A model generated the notes under the pieces. The model made no database searches. It saw only the letters and a program-made list of their open reading frames with translations, and was not told where the DNA came from. The position numbers and the translations under genes were made by a program. A stretch of 64,000 nucleotides of DNA from Euborellia annulipes. Lineage: Eukaryota; Arthropoda; Insecta; Dermaptera; Anisolabididae. The DNA is taken from the NCBI GenBank assembly GCA_023213315.1, contig JAKCPI010003270.1, forward strand, positions 1-64,000, given 5' to 3'. Of the stretch, positions 23,790 through 34,380 are shown one piece after another. Positions within the stretch are counted from its first letter, which is position 1; each line of letters opens with the position of its first letter.

Positions 23790-24825
23790 ATCAATATGAT
23801 AAAGTACCACATTAGTTTGGCCTGTATTGATTTGGTTCAATTGAAAAATTATTCATTATGAATTATAAAAATGACTCGTAAATATCAAAATTCAAAACTA
23901 TAGTTAATAGGGCCTTATTTGCGTGAGGCTTCAAATAAAGTACCACATTAGTTTGGTCTATTTTGATCAAAACCACCATATAGTGGCGTCATCAAAAATG
24001 ACTCTTAAGTATTACATTTCACACCTCTAGCCCATCGGGAAGTCTTGAAATTACATTAATTCGCGAAGGGTTTCAAATAAAGTACCACATTAGTTTGGTC
24101 TATTTTGATCAAAACCACCATATAGTGGCGTCATCAAAAATGACTCTTAAGTATTACATTTCACACCTCTAGCCCATCGGGAAGTCTTTTGAAATTACAT
24201 TAATTCGCGAAGGGTTTCAAATAAAGTACCACATTAGTTTGGTCTATTTTGATCAAAACCACCATATAGTGGCGTCATCAAAAATGACTCTTAAGTATTA
24301 CATTTCACACCTCTAGCCCATCGGGAAGTCTTTTTGAAATTACATTAATTCGCGAAGGGTTTCAAATAAAGTACCACATTAGTTTGGTCTATTTTGATCA
24401 AAACCACCATATAGTGGCGTCATCAAAAATGACTCTTAAGTATTACATTTCACACCTCTAGCCCATCGGGAAGTCTTTTGAAATTACATTAATTTGCGAA
24501 GGGTTTCAAATAAAGTACCACATTAGTTTGGTCTATTTTGATCAAAACCACCATATAGTGGCGTCATCAAAAATGACTCTTAAGTATTACATTTCACACC
24601 TCTAGCCCATCGGGAAGTCTTTGAAATTACATTAATTTGCGAAGGGTTTCAAATAAAGTACCACATTAGTTTGGTCCATTTTGGTAAAACCAAACTCACA
24701 ATTTGCGTCATCAAAAATGACTCTTAAATATCAAATTTCACACCTCTAGCTCATCGGGAAGTGTCCTTAACAAAGCCATAAAGTTGGTGACCTTGAAAGA
24801 GTAAGTTAAATAAAAGCATTTAATA
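23790..24825. repeat. Satellite array, ~144-bp period, about seven units
   Basis: The word tcaaataaag recurs at 23931, 24073, 24217, 24362, 24506 and 24649, spacings 142-145 bp. The inner units are nearly identical and the first and last are diverged. Units contain accacattagtttggtc, ggcgtcatcaaaaatgac and cacctctagcccatcggg. A two-unit relative lies at 62341-62680, ending in the same gaccttgaaagagtaag and aataaaagcattta. Tandem cores inside mobile elements are known from bivalve pearl/CvA and Helentron-type elements; whether this belongs to either is inference. Confidence 0.9.
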
Positions 24826-25094
24826 AAAAGATATGAATTCACAAAAATTTTCTACACTTGGAAACAAAATCCCATAAAAATTCGTCCTTTAATTTCAGAG
24901 ATCATGAAAATTAAAAGAATTAAATCTCATAATTATTATCATATAATCAATGATATAAATTTTTTTTTTTTTTGTAATTTAAATAGAGGGGTCACTAGTG
25001 TAGTGGCTTAGAATGTCGGCTTCTACAAAGAAGACCCGCGTTCAAACCCTGGGCTTGAAAGATATTTTTTTATTAAATAAAAATATATCACTTC

Positions 25095-25136
25095 AAGCCG
25101 ACGTTTCGGTCAGATATACGACCATCATCAGGGCTA
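25095..25136 (-). ncRNA. Hammerhead-like motif, left Penelope end
   Basis: On the minus strand: CTGATGA, GGTC...GACC, GAAAC, and the cleavage-type triplet GTC followed by ggct, which can pair with agcc upstream of the core (stem I). Confidence 0.55.
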
Positions 25137-25571
25137 CAATCAATAACAGAAAGGAGCGAGTGAGTTAACAGTCAAAAGAAAGAAATTTAGCCTTCTTACA
25201 TCACATGCGCACAAACTTAACAAATAATTATAATAAGATCAATGATAAAATTAAGAAACATAAGTTACATACAAGGTATATAAATAAAATAAAAATATAT
25301 AACAACCTGAAGCGTGTCAACAAAATTCCTCAGAATGTCGAATGGCACAATTGAGTAAAATATTTTTTGCCATTTTTTTAAGGACCATCAGGCTATGCGA
25401 GTCAAGGTTAGATTGACACGAGCTCTCTAAGAAACAAATTTATATAATAAAAAGGATATTATTTTTAGAATAAAATTATCTAAATCCATTTGATTAAATG
25501 ATTAAAAATAATATATTTATATACACAGATTTTATATTGGTCGTAAGAGACCTTAATAGAATTAATTTTGT

Positions 25572-26312
25572 TTACAAAATGCTTCTATATAATAATATTG
25601 TGGATTTAAAGTCCTTTTTCGAATTCACGGTATTATTTTTAAAAATATAAATTGACTCCAGTGTCAATCTTTTAAATGTGTTTCTCTCAAAACCTAATAT
25701 TTTGACTGAGTCAAAGTCAAAGTTGTGATTTTCTTCTATGGCATGAGCCGCTAGGGCGACGTGGACCTCATTGTTCTTAATATTAGTTTTGTGTTGCGAC
25801 ATTCTCTTGTTCAGGTATTGTTGCGTCATCCCGATGTAACATAGATTACAATCCTGGCATTCCACTTTATAAACCAGGTTGCTATTTTGAAGATGCGGGG
25901 TAGGTGTTTTGTTATTATACATAAAGGCCACTGTGTTAGAGGGTTTATAACTGATTATTATATTATTGTTAGCAGTGTATATTAATTTTCTCAGTTGTTC
26001 TGACAAACCAGCTATATATGTTAAACTCCGATAGACAGGGGCAATGTTATTCTGGCCGTCAGCACGCCGCTCTTCATTTGATGTAACTTGGTGTTTGCAT
26101 AACTTGTGGTTGTATTGATTGTAGATTTTTTCGATGAAATATCTCGGGTAGTTATTTTTTCTCAACAATTGTTTAACTTCATCGAAACATTGTTTTTTAT
26201 ATTGAGGGTCGGATAATTTGTCTGCTCTGGTAAACATATTCCATATTAAATTCCTTTTATGCACCACAGGGTGGTTTGAATAGTAATTCAAAATTCTATC
26301 TGATTTTACCAT
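25572..26312 (-). pseudogene. Penelope C-terminal fragment: GIY-YIG endonuclease
   Basis: The open frame of 246 aa covers the end of the reverse transcriptase region and the complete GIY-YIG domain. The first Met is only the first one available after truncation; the catalytic RT motifs are absent, so this copy cannot be autonomous. Visible endonuclease residues: CQDC then CYIG (GIY-YIG strand, about aa 152-160), KRMSQH (Arg and His, about aa 169-174), and the late Glu in LESIYI (about aa 219-224). The C-terminus continues about 22 aa past that point to a stop. It is nearly identical to the C-terminal part of the plus copy, but without that copy's frameshift. The endonuclease would nick target DNA to prime reverse transcription. 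Family assignment is firm; function of this fragment is unlikely. Confidence 0.88.
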
Positions 26313-26328
26313 TTTCCTATTCCATGAA

Positions 26329-27513
26329 ATAACTTTAAAAGAGGACGAAATGTTAACATCCTATGATGTCACTTCACTTTTTACTAAAATTGATCTAAAG
26401 AAAGCATATGATATCATTTATAGTAAATGGTCGATCATGGAGGGAAACACAGTTTTAAATAAAGATCAATTTTTTCGAATATTTAATCTGATTCTCAACA
26501 ATGCTTACTTTATTTTTGGTGAGATAACATATAAACAAATAAAGGGAGTCGCAATGGGCAGTAGCCTTGGCCCAGTGATTGCAAACATATATATGGACCA
26601 TCTGTTTGATTATTACATGCAACATCTACCTTACGAAGTCCCTTTTATGTTTAAATATGTTGATGACATCCTAACAGCTCTACCAAATGAAAAAATCACT
26701 ACAACATTAGATCTATTTAATTCTCTGGACGAAAATATTCAATTTACGTATGAAGCCGAAAGTAATATGTCTATTGACTTTCTAGACACAAAACTCTTCA
26801 GACAGCGTGAAAAAATACTATCTAAATGGAATAGGAAAATGGTAAAATCAGATAGAATTTTGAATTACTATTCAAACCACCCTGTGGTGCATAAAAGGAA
26901 TTTAATATGGAATATGTTTACCAGAGCAGACAAATTATCCGACCCTCAATATAAAAAACAATGTTTCGATGAAGTTAAACAATTGTTGAGAAAAAATAAC
27001 TACCCGAGATATTTCATCGAAAAAATCTACAATCAATACAACCACAAGTTATGCAAACACCAAGTTACATCAAATGAAGAGCGGCGTGCTGACGGCCAGA
27101 ATAACATTGCCCCTGTCTATCGGAGTTTAACATATATAGCTGGTTTGTCAGAACAACTGAGAAAATTAATATACACTGCTAACAATAATATAATAATCAG
27201 TTATAAACCCTCTAACACAGTGGCCTTTATGTATAATAACAAAACACCTACCCCGCATCTTCAAAATAGCAACCTGGTTTATAAAGTGGAATGCCAGGAT
27301 TGTAATCTATGTTACATCGGGATGACGCAACAATACCTGAACAAGAGAATGTCGCAACACAAAACTAATATTAAGAACAATGAGGTCCACGTCGCCCTAG
27401 CGGCTCATGCGATAGAAGAAAATCACAACTTTGACTTTGACTCAGTCAAAATATTAGGTTTTGAGAGAAACACATTTAAAAGATTGACACTGGAGTCAAT
27501 TTATATTTTTTAA
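26329..27513 (+). pseudogene. Penelope reverse transcriptase/GIY-YIG, truncated
   Basis: The frame is open from about 26329; the first Met is at 26350 (387 aa). Reverse transcriptase motifs in order: A (SYDVTSLF, about aa 3-10), B (GVAMGSSLGP, about aa 66-75), C (YVDD, about aa 104-107) and D-like (DFLDTKL). The linker is followed by GIY-YIG residues CQDC, CYIG, KRMSQH and the final Glu in LESIYIF. The N-terminal RT part is missing compared with complete Penelope proteins of roughly 700-900 aa. Against the minus copy there is one extra T in a T-run near 27508, causing the early stop, and two extra A near 27533. It is a 5'-truncated copy in a nested insertion and probably inactive. Penelope/Poseidon-type placement is inference from the EN-positive layout. 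Confidence 0.9.
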
Positions 27514-28018
27514 AAATAATACCGTGAATTCGAAAAAAAGGACTTTAAATCCACAATATTATTATATAGAAGCATTTTGTAAACAAAATTAATTCTATTA
27601 AGGTCTCTTACGACCAATATAAAATCTGTGTATATAAATATATTATTTTTAATCATTTAATCAAATGGATTTAGATAATTTTATTCTAAAAATAATATCC
27701 TTTTTATTATATAAATTTGTTTCTTAGAGAGCTCGTGTCAATCTAACCTTGACTCGCATAGCCTGATGGTCCTTAAAAAAAATGGCAAAAAATATTTTAC
27801 TCAATTGTGCCATTCGACATTCTGAGGAATTTTGTTGACACGCTTCAGGTTGTTATATATTTTTATTTTATTTATATACCTTGTATGTAACTTATGTTTC
27901 TTAATTTTATCATTGATCTTATTATAATTATTTGTTAAGTTTGTGCGCATGTGATGTAAGAAGGCTAAATTTCTTTCTTTTGACTGTTAACTCACTCGCT
28001 CCTTTCTGTTATTGATTG

Positions 28019-28060
28019 TAGCCCTGATGATGGTCGTATATCTGACCGAAACGTCGGCTT
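28019..28060 (+). ncRNA. Hammerhead-like motif, right Penelope end
   Basis: Core CTGATGA at 28024-28030, stem pair GGTC/GACC, GAAAC, and GTC followed by ggct, pairing with agcc before the core. One extra T separates CTGATGA from the GGTC stem, as in the sibling copies. Confidence 0.55.
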
Positions 28061-28388
28061 GAAGTGATTATTAAACGAAATAAACCTAGCTGCAAACGCT
28101 CTTTTCTTTCTTCCTTACTACGAGATCTACTCAGCTATCCACCTCACTTTTAATAAAAATATATATTTAACTTAAACAAATCTTTAAGCAGGCACTAGAT
28201 TGGAATATTGGATACCACCACAATAGCCCCCAGGCAACTCTACGAGGAGAGGGAGTTGCTGTGACATCCTGCCCTGTGGAAGGGAGGTAAAGAAGGTTCC
28301 CTCTCAGTGTCCCGCATTATCAAAAAAGCCGGTGCTGGGGAGTCCCTCCTCAAACTAGGACATCCTCCCTAGCATAGAAGCGGTTGGG

Positions 28389-28698
28389 CATAAATCTCAT
28401 TATTGCATATGCAGCTCTCCCGTTCGGGGAAAGCATATATGCCTTTTTGACACAGCCCCAGGTATTTTGTTTTTACATAAATCATTCAACAACTATTATA
28501 ACTGTAAATATATATATAAAAAAAAAGCTGTAAATTGTGGATCTTCATTAAATGTATATTTTTAGCTCTGATGCTGGTCCAAACCTAGGATCGAAACGTT
28601 AGCTGTGGGCCGAATATCAATAAAGAAACTGCATTTTCTTCTTGTTTTTTTTTATTTCTTTCAACGTCCACTCTACAGGCATACATCCCCCTGTTACA
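28389..28698 (+). mobile_element. Fragment of a second Penelope-type element
   Basis: The insertion in the SINE body ends with a degenerate hammerhead-like motif at about 28564-28604 (CTGATGC, GGTCC...GGATC, GAAACGTT, stem agct...agct) and a 3' part with caataaagaaactgcat. There is no coding capacity. It replaces the SINE segment expected between gttgg and aaataagg. Confidence 0.6.
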
Positions 28699-28980
28699 AA
28701 TTAGGATTAGTTCACTAGCTAAAAATGAACGCAGGAGGAGGAGTTAGAGAAAGGAAATAATGTAACTTCACAGGGTGCCGGTAGATGGCTACGCCAAAGG
28801 TTTTGTTTATTTTCGTGCATTGAAGCACCTCGGGTAAATAAACGGTGTTCCCGTTAGGCATTTCGAATCTTGTAATTTAAATAATTAGGATATTTTTAAA
28901 TAAAATTTAACATAATATAAATGAAAATTAACAAAAAAAAAAATGAAGACAGAGGGAAATGAATCAATTTAAAACTATTA

Positions 28981-29478
28981 TTATTATTATTTTAAAATTT
29001 TTATTGGGATCTCCGTTTAGTTACCCGAGGTGCTTTCGTGTAAGAAGACACATCTCAAACCCAACCGCCCTCTGGATTGGTATATTGGATCTAAACTGCT
29101 CCTGTGTTCGTCTCTAGCTAGTGAACTAATTCTTATTTCTGGTTCCACCCGGTTTCTATTATCAAACCTCTTCTATGCCAGGGAGGATGTCCTAATTGAG
29201 GAGGGACTCCCTCAGCACCGACTCCTTTCGAAAAATGCATCACTGAGAGGGAATTTTCTTTACGTTCCTTCCACAGGACGGGATGTCACAGCAACTCCCT
29301 CTCCTCGTAGAGTTGCTTGAGGGCTATTGTGGTGAGATCACATATTCCAATCCAGGGCTTGCTTGAGCATTTGTTTACATTAAATAAATATTTTTATTTA
29401 ATGAAAAATCCCGTACGCCCAGGATTTAAGCAGGGATCTTCTTTGTAGAAGCTAACCCCCTAGCCCGCTACACCAGCG
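28981..29478 (-). mobile_element. SINE-A, full length (3' member of composite)
   Basis: The (att)n tail is at 28981-28992 directly after atttaaaactatta (28967-28980). The head ends exactly at ctacaccagcga (about 29478), where satellite sequence begins without a TSD. The body has lost the 'gtgccggtagatggctac' region. The frame at 29030-29320 plus is this SINE in reverse. Confidence 0.88.
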
Positions 29479-29479
29479 A

Positions 29480-29700
29480 ATCTTTTTTCAAGAAATATAT
29501 GAATGATTATTGTAGATTAATAAACAACACGATGGTAACGATTTAAAAAAGAAAAAATAATTTTTGACATTCTTTTTTATTTGATTAATTAATGAAAAAC
29601 CTTTTAATAGTAAAGACGGCATATAAAGATAGAGTATAGATTTAGAAAAAAAGATGAAATCCTTTTCCAAGAAATATATGAGTGATTATTGTAGATTTAT
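29480..29700. repeat. Satellite segment copied from the 175-bp family
   Basis: It matches 12283-12500 at about 97 percent by eye, including the transition into a SINE-A tail at the same satellite position. Confidence 0.9.
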
Positions 29701-30191
29701 TATTATTATTATTTGAAATTCCTATCGGGATCGACGTTTATTTGCCCGAGGTGCACGAAGACACACATCAAACCCAACCAGCCACTGGCCGTAGCCATCT
29801 ACCGGCACTCTGTGAAGCTACATGATTTCCTACTTCTAACTTTCCTCCTGCGTTCATCTTCTAGCTAGTGAACTAATCTTTATTTCTGGTTACACTCGGT
29901 TCGTTTTATCCAACCTCTTCTATGCTAGGGAGGATGTCCTAGTTTGAGGAGGAACTCCCTCAAGACCGAAGACTCATCTCGAGAGGGAACCTTCTTTAAG
30001 GAGTCCCTTCCACAGGACGGAATGTCACAGCAACTCCCTCTCCTCGTAGAGTTGCCAGGGGGCTATTGTGGTGAGATCCAATATTCCAATCCAGAGCCTG
30101 CTTGAGGATTTGTTTGCATTAAATAAATATTTTTATTTAATGAAAAATCCCTCACGCCCAGGATTTGAACACGGATTCCCTTTGTAGAAGC
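29700..30191 (-). mobile_element. SINE-A, 5'-truncated (5' member of composite)
   Basis: It shares with the 12.5-kb copy the 'caagaccgaag' deletion and the flanking satellite. The head is cut about 35 bp short at ttgtagaag, followed directly by the second atttaaaactatta (30192-30205). See the finding on the composite. Confidence 0.88.
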
Positions 30192-30205
30192 ATTTAAAAC
30201 TATTA

Positions 30206-30690
30206 AAAAAGAAAAATCAAAACAAAAAAAGGGCGTTATTATTATTATTATTTTGTGTGTATGTGTGTGTGTGTGGGGTGTGGTCGTCGACGTCGTCATG
30301 GAATAGGACCAAAGAGAGTGAGAGGATATGACACGCATTACAACAACAGCCAATTAGAACATTAACACGAATCCCTCTCCTAAGGGACTGCTAATCTCCC
30401 CCTCCCCCCTCCCCCGCCGGACTTGACTCATATACATATTTACATATCTTAGTGTGTAATATAAAGCCGGGGAAAAAAAAAATTTATTAGCCATCATCTA
30501 TTTCCATTTGCAGGTGGTGGTAATAAAATGGAATTAACTAATAAATCCTTTAATCAAAATTATAAAATAACGTTGTTGTGAAATTAACTAAGAAACATTA
30601 TGTGTATGAATATTTTAAAATCATCACAGTGCGGTATTTAAATACTTGATTGAGTAACGAAGATATAACGTATTTTGAATTTCTCTTACT
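30206..30690. other. Non-coding spacer
   Basis: No gene is supported. An (att)n run is at about 30237-30252, a (gt)n run at about 30254-30274 and a C-rich tract at about 30398-30415. The frame at 30063-30353 minus mixes SINE and microsatellite. Confidence 0.5.
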
Positions 30691-31180
30691 TTATTAATGA
30701 AATCATGTCAAAAATTTGATGGAAATACACGTTTTGAGACCCCTGACTCTATCTGTGAGTAAAATATTTCAAGAACAAAAAGAGCTAGGAGATTGAAATT
30801 TTATATTTAAGTAAAGTACCCCGTTGGGACTTGACACGAAGCTTTTGAACAAAATCGGCCAAAAAATACTAGTACTTTATAGATGTACTTTTTCAGTTTT
30901 TTTAATTTTCTCAAAATTCGCTCAAACGATTTTGATTAAAATTCAAAAATCAATTATTTTTTAGACGCTCTTTAAAATGTATATTCTCATTTTGCCCTTG
31001 AAATCTTTTGAAGAACACTTTACTCTTGTTCTTCATAGAAATTAAAAAATATTTTCCCATGTTTATAAATTCTACATCTTGAATTATAATATATCGGCGG
31101 AAACTAAATATATTTCAACACACCGGTGTGACAAGCACAGAACACAACTTTCTGCTGTGCGAGCAGTCACACCAGATTTT
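30691..31180 (+). repeat. Repeat E copy
   Basis: It starts near aaatcatgtcaaaaatttg and contains the agctaggagattgaaatttt, aaaatcggccaaaaa and tactagtacttta blocks. It ends with the ggtgtgac...cacaccagattttt hairpin (31127-31180). Confidence 0.8.
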
Positions 31181-31514
31181 TAGATGGAAGCCTTATTATT
31201 CCCTTAAAGGACAAATTCTCTCGCGCTTAGGTACATATGCACAATTTCTAGGATTAACCCATATTTAATACAAGGACAGCCAGCCAGACATTAATAACAA
31301 ACATATTGCCTTACGAGTATAATTAATTCTAATGAAGGCGCCGGCGCGCGTGCACACACGTGACTTAGACAGACACAAATGACTTTGTTTGAATTACGTT
31401 TAGAAAATAAATGTATTTTTTTTAAGAACCAATATATGTAAAGAATAACTAAGATTTTAATACCTTGTTATCTACAATAATCATTGGAAAAGAATTTCAC
31501 CTCTTTCTAACTAT
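31181..31514. other. Non-coding spacer
   Basis: No gene is seen. A GC/alternating purine-pyrimidine tract, ggcgccggcgcgcgtgcaca, lies at about 31336-31356. Confidence 0.5.
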
Positions 31515-31688
31515 ATAGTCGGTTTCTACAAAGAAATTCCCTGTTCATATCCTGGGCATGCGGGATTGTTTCAATAAATAAAAATATTTATTTAATGTAA
31601 ACAAATCCTCAAGCAGGCACTGGATTGGAATATTGGATCCACAATAGCTCCTAGGCAACTCTACGAGGAGAGGAAGTTACTGTGACAT
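31515..31688 (+). mobile_element. SINE-A fragment (5' third)
   Basis: Part of the head, the AT linker and the first body block are present. The copy stops at gtgacatt, where repeat E begins, so the SINE lost its 3' part at that junction. Confidence 0.82.
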
Positions 31689-32420
31689 TTTTAACCATGA
31701 AGGAAATGGAGCTAGGAGGTTGAAATTTTATATTTAAGTTAGGCACCTTAAGAACTCGTGTAAATAAGCTTTTAAACAAAATCGGCCAAAAAGTCCTAGT
31801 ACTTTACTGATGTACTTTTCAAGTTTTTTTTCGATTTTCTCAAAATTCGCTCCAAGGATTTTTTTTTAAATTCATAAATCAACTATTTTTTATATGCTCT
31901 TTAAAATGTATATTCTCATTTTGCCGTTGAAATCTACTGAAGCCCACTTTACTCTTGTTCTTTATAGGAAAGATAGGAGAAATGGTTGCCATGATAACAA
32001 AATATGAATCTTTTTCTTTTTAGATTAAAATTCATATAAATCCATGGGCGTACCCAGGATCAAATCTAGGGGGGGGCATGGTCAGATCATGGGCGTCAGG
32101 GGGGGGGGCAGATCATGGTCGTCCAGATTGTGACATAGCTATTTTTTATATAGAGGGATAAAGCCTTCGAATTAAAGGCCTAAAAACCCTCGAGTCCTAA
32201 CAAAAAGAATCATTCCCCGTCGCCAACCACCAATTTTGTTTCGTTTCATCACTTTATAAACATTTAATCTTTTTTTGTTGCTTTAGGGGGGCAGCTGACC
32301 CCCTGCCCCTCGCTGGGTACGCCCATGTATAAATCAATTATTATTTAGATGCCTTTTATACCTGTAATATTTTGTGAAAACTGTTTGAAGTAAACTTTGA
32401 TTATGTAATTCAGTTTTTTT
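31689..32420 (+). repeat. Repeat E, interrupted by a hAT MITE
   Basis: The E body runs from aaccatgaaggaaatggagc through ataggagaaatggttgccat. A MITE sits at 32043-32327, and E-like wording (aaatcaattattatttagat) follows. The terminal hairpin is absent. Confidence 0.65.
32043..32327. mobile_element. hAT-like MITE with perfect 8-bp TSD
   Basis: Terminal inverted repeat CATGGGCGTACCCAGG at the left and its near-complement ctgggtacgcccatg at the right. The TSD TATAAATC lies at 32035-32042 and 32328-32335. Subterminal G-runs and the C-rich ccccctgcccct pair. No transposase is present. Confidence 0.9.
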
Positions 32421-33469
32421 TTTTATTAATTTGATGAATATAATAAAAATAGAGAATAATTTTATTTTTTTTTTTATATTATTATTTTTTGCTCGATTTA
32501 ATTGTTTCTAAAAATAATGGGTGACGTCATGCACATTGTTTGAAATCAGTTAGCTTCTTTAAGTGACTATCTCTTTCTCACTTACACTCACGATCTTCCC
32601 CTCTTTCTATTTGGGTGAATAAATCTCAATGCATTAAGGTTGTTCGGATAGTAATCGTAAGTATAATAGAATCTAAATTTTTTTTTAAATAAAATTAAAA
32701 ATTTGAATGCCAAAATTCCTTATTATAATTTAGTCGGACCTATCATAGTTTATAATTGGATTAAGTTAATAATTTAATTACCAAAAATAATAAATGAATG
32801 ACTTTCGACTTGAGCAGTATTTCACGTAATATAGAACTGGCAACATTGCATTCATCAACTATCTATTTTAAATCTTAAACGCCTTAAATTTTATTTTATT
32901 TAATATATTACAATTTAATGCAAATCAGTTTAAACACAATGGACGATTTGCGAGAAAAATATTGTAAAATTGAAAAAAAAAATGTATCTGACATAGAGAT
33001 AAGACACTTATGCTATGGACGTTGCCAGGCTGGTCTGACTCTCGAGAATTCATTATTTTTAAATATTAGGGACTGTCATTTTGGAGAATTTTTGACTTTC
33101 TTGTTAAAATATCTTTAAAAGCGGTCGCAGAAACTTTTGGTTTTATTTTTAACGTATTCCTCGGAAGTGAATTAATAAAATGTAAGTTTTTTTGTTCTTT
33201 GTATCATTTGCACAGATGCCCTATATAATTCGATATGTGTGAATTTCGTCGTTATTCCCCACATGTTAAATTTCAATTTTTTAAAAATTAATTACACGAT
33301 AACCCTGTGTCAGATCTGCTTCAAAATTTTATTTTATACGTATTTGATAGTGATTAATAACATATTAAAAATTAGTTTAATCAAGGAAAGTGCTTCAATG
33401 CAACAACCTTAATCCAATACATTTTATTTATGAAATTCAAGTAGCCATGTTTGAAACTAAGGTGCTATG
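32421..33469. other. Less repetitive spacer
   Basis: No confident gene. A 59-codon frame from an ATG at 32939 (acacaATGG context) to 33118 has mixed composition and Cys residues (YGRCQAGL, IRDCHF) but matches no family I know. The pair ttaaggttgtt (32635-32645) and aacaacctta (33401-33410) could be the ends of a small TTAA-targeting element; weak. Confidence 0.4.
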
Positions 33470-33570
33470 GAAAACTAAATATATCACGACACAAAAAATC
33501 TGGTGTGACCAGTGACTTTCTCTTACCGAAAGGAAAGCTGTGTGCCAGTCACAACAGATTTTTTTTTTTC
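33470..33570 (+). repeat. Repeat E terminal hairpin, solo
   Basis: Only the last part is present: aaaatctggtgtgacc at one side and ccagtcacaacagatttttt at the other, with ctttctcttaccgaaag between. Confidence 0.75.
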
Positions 33571-33929
33571 ATTTGTTTTATGGCATCGTGGCATGGAATG
33601 GCCAGTCACTTAGTCAGGATTAAATAAATTTCTTTTGCTCTGTTCTTTTTTTTTTTTAAAGCATTGCGTGTGTGTTGTGTTGTGTTGTAGGCTATACACG
33701 TTTATCAGAGAGTGTGTGACTCAACAAATACTCAAATCATAGAGTCGACCTTTAAAAGGAAAAGTAAAAAAAAAAAAAAAAACGATAAATTAAAAAAAAA
33801 AAAAAAATGAGTAATCAGATGCAGAATTTTCTAATTCACTGAAATCTTATAATGATAAATTATGTCGATTATTATTATAAATAATTTTTTTTTTTTTTAC
33901 GTTTTAAGACTCCCCGAGTGTTTGTGCTT
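33571..33929. other. Low-complexity spacer
   Basis: Poly-A/T runs at about 33645-33660, 33765-33805 and 33890; a (tgtgt)n stretch at about 33670-33690. No gene is seen. Confidence 0.55.
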
Positions 33930-34258
33930 GAAATTAAGCATGAAGGAATTGAGCTATAAGATTGAAATTTTATATATAAGTTAGACACCACCCTGGGACG
34001 TGACACAAAGCTTTTTAACAAAATCGGCAAAAGAGTACTAGTACTTTACTGATGTACTTTTTCAGATTTTTTCAAAATTGGTTCCAACGATTTTGATTAA
34101 AATTCATAAATAAATTATTTTTTAGATCCTCTTTAAATAATTTCAATATATCGGCGGAAACTAAATATATATGTCGACACAAAAAATTCGGTGTGACAAG
34201 CAGAGCACACAACCTTGAATTAGCAAGTTGTGGTGAGACAACTCACACCAGATTTGTA
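33930..34258 (+). repeat. Repeat E copy, internally deleted
   Basis: It runs from aattaagcatgaaggaattg to the cacaccagatttgta end. About 150 bp between ttagatcctctttaaa and atatatcggcgg are missing compared with 53255-53915. Confidence 0.8.
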
Positions 34259-34380
34259 GCTATCATAATGGCAACTGTCGTGTCGTCGGCAATCAAAAAG
34301 AGTCGGCAAAAACATGCGAACAGCTTTGCCACCCGAACCCTCTTAAGCATTTTATGCTGAGTAAAAGACTATATAGAATA

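Larger units (their letters stand above)
25089..28151. mobile_element. Penelope-like element, head-to-head double copy
   Basis: Penelope-like retroelements encode a reverse transcriptase with a C-terminal GIY-YIG endonuclease. Here a minus copy (25089 to about 26325) and a longer plus copy (about 26328-28151) face away from each other. Both are 5'-truncated, so the shared 3' parts form arms of about 1.24 kb (25089-26325 and 26826-28068) that look nearly identical. A hammerhead-like motif lies near each 3' end. The TSD is AATAAAAATATAT (25076-25088 and 28152-28164) inside a SINE. The plus copy has about 80 bp more 3' sequence (28069-28151). High arm identity implies recent insertion. Confidence 0.9.
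24986..28869 (+). mobile_element. SINE-A host copy split by nested insertions
   Basis: The head is at 24987-25088, the first part of the body at 28152-28388 and the rest at about 28699-28869. The 14-bp TSD TTGTAATTTAAATA lies at 24972-24985 and 28870-28883, so all pieces once formed a single insertion. A Penelope-like element entered the AT linker, and a second 310-bp insertion replaced about 25 bp of the body. Confidence 0.9.

Noticed and set aside
23790..24825. CRISPR-like regular repetition
   Set aside because: The whole 144-bp unit is repeated with no unique spacers, and the genome is eukaryotic; it is a satellite.
29030..29320. 96-aa frame, and similar ones at 34552-34767, 38698-38895, 41947-42141, 47222-47464, 51956-52249 and 57526-57726
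   Set aside because: All are translations of SINE-A copies, in different frames and strands; the repeat is non-coding.
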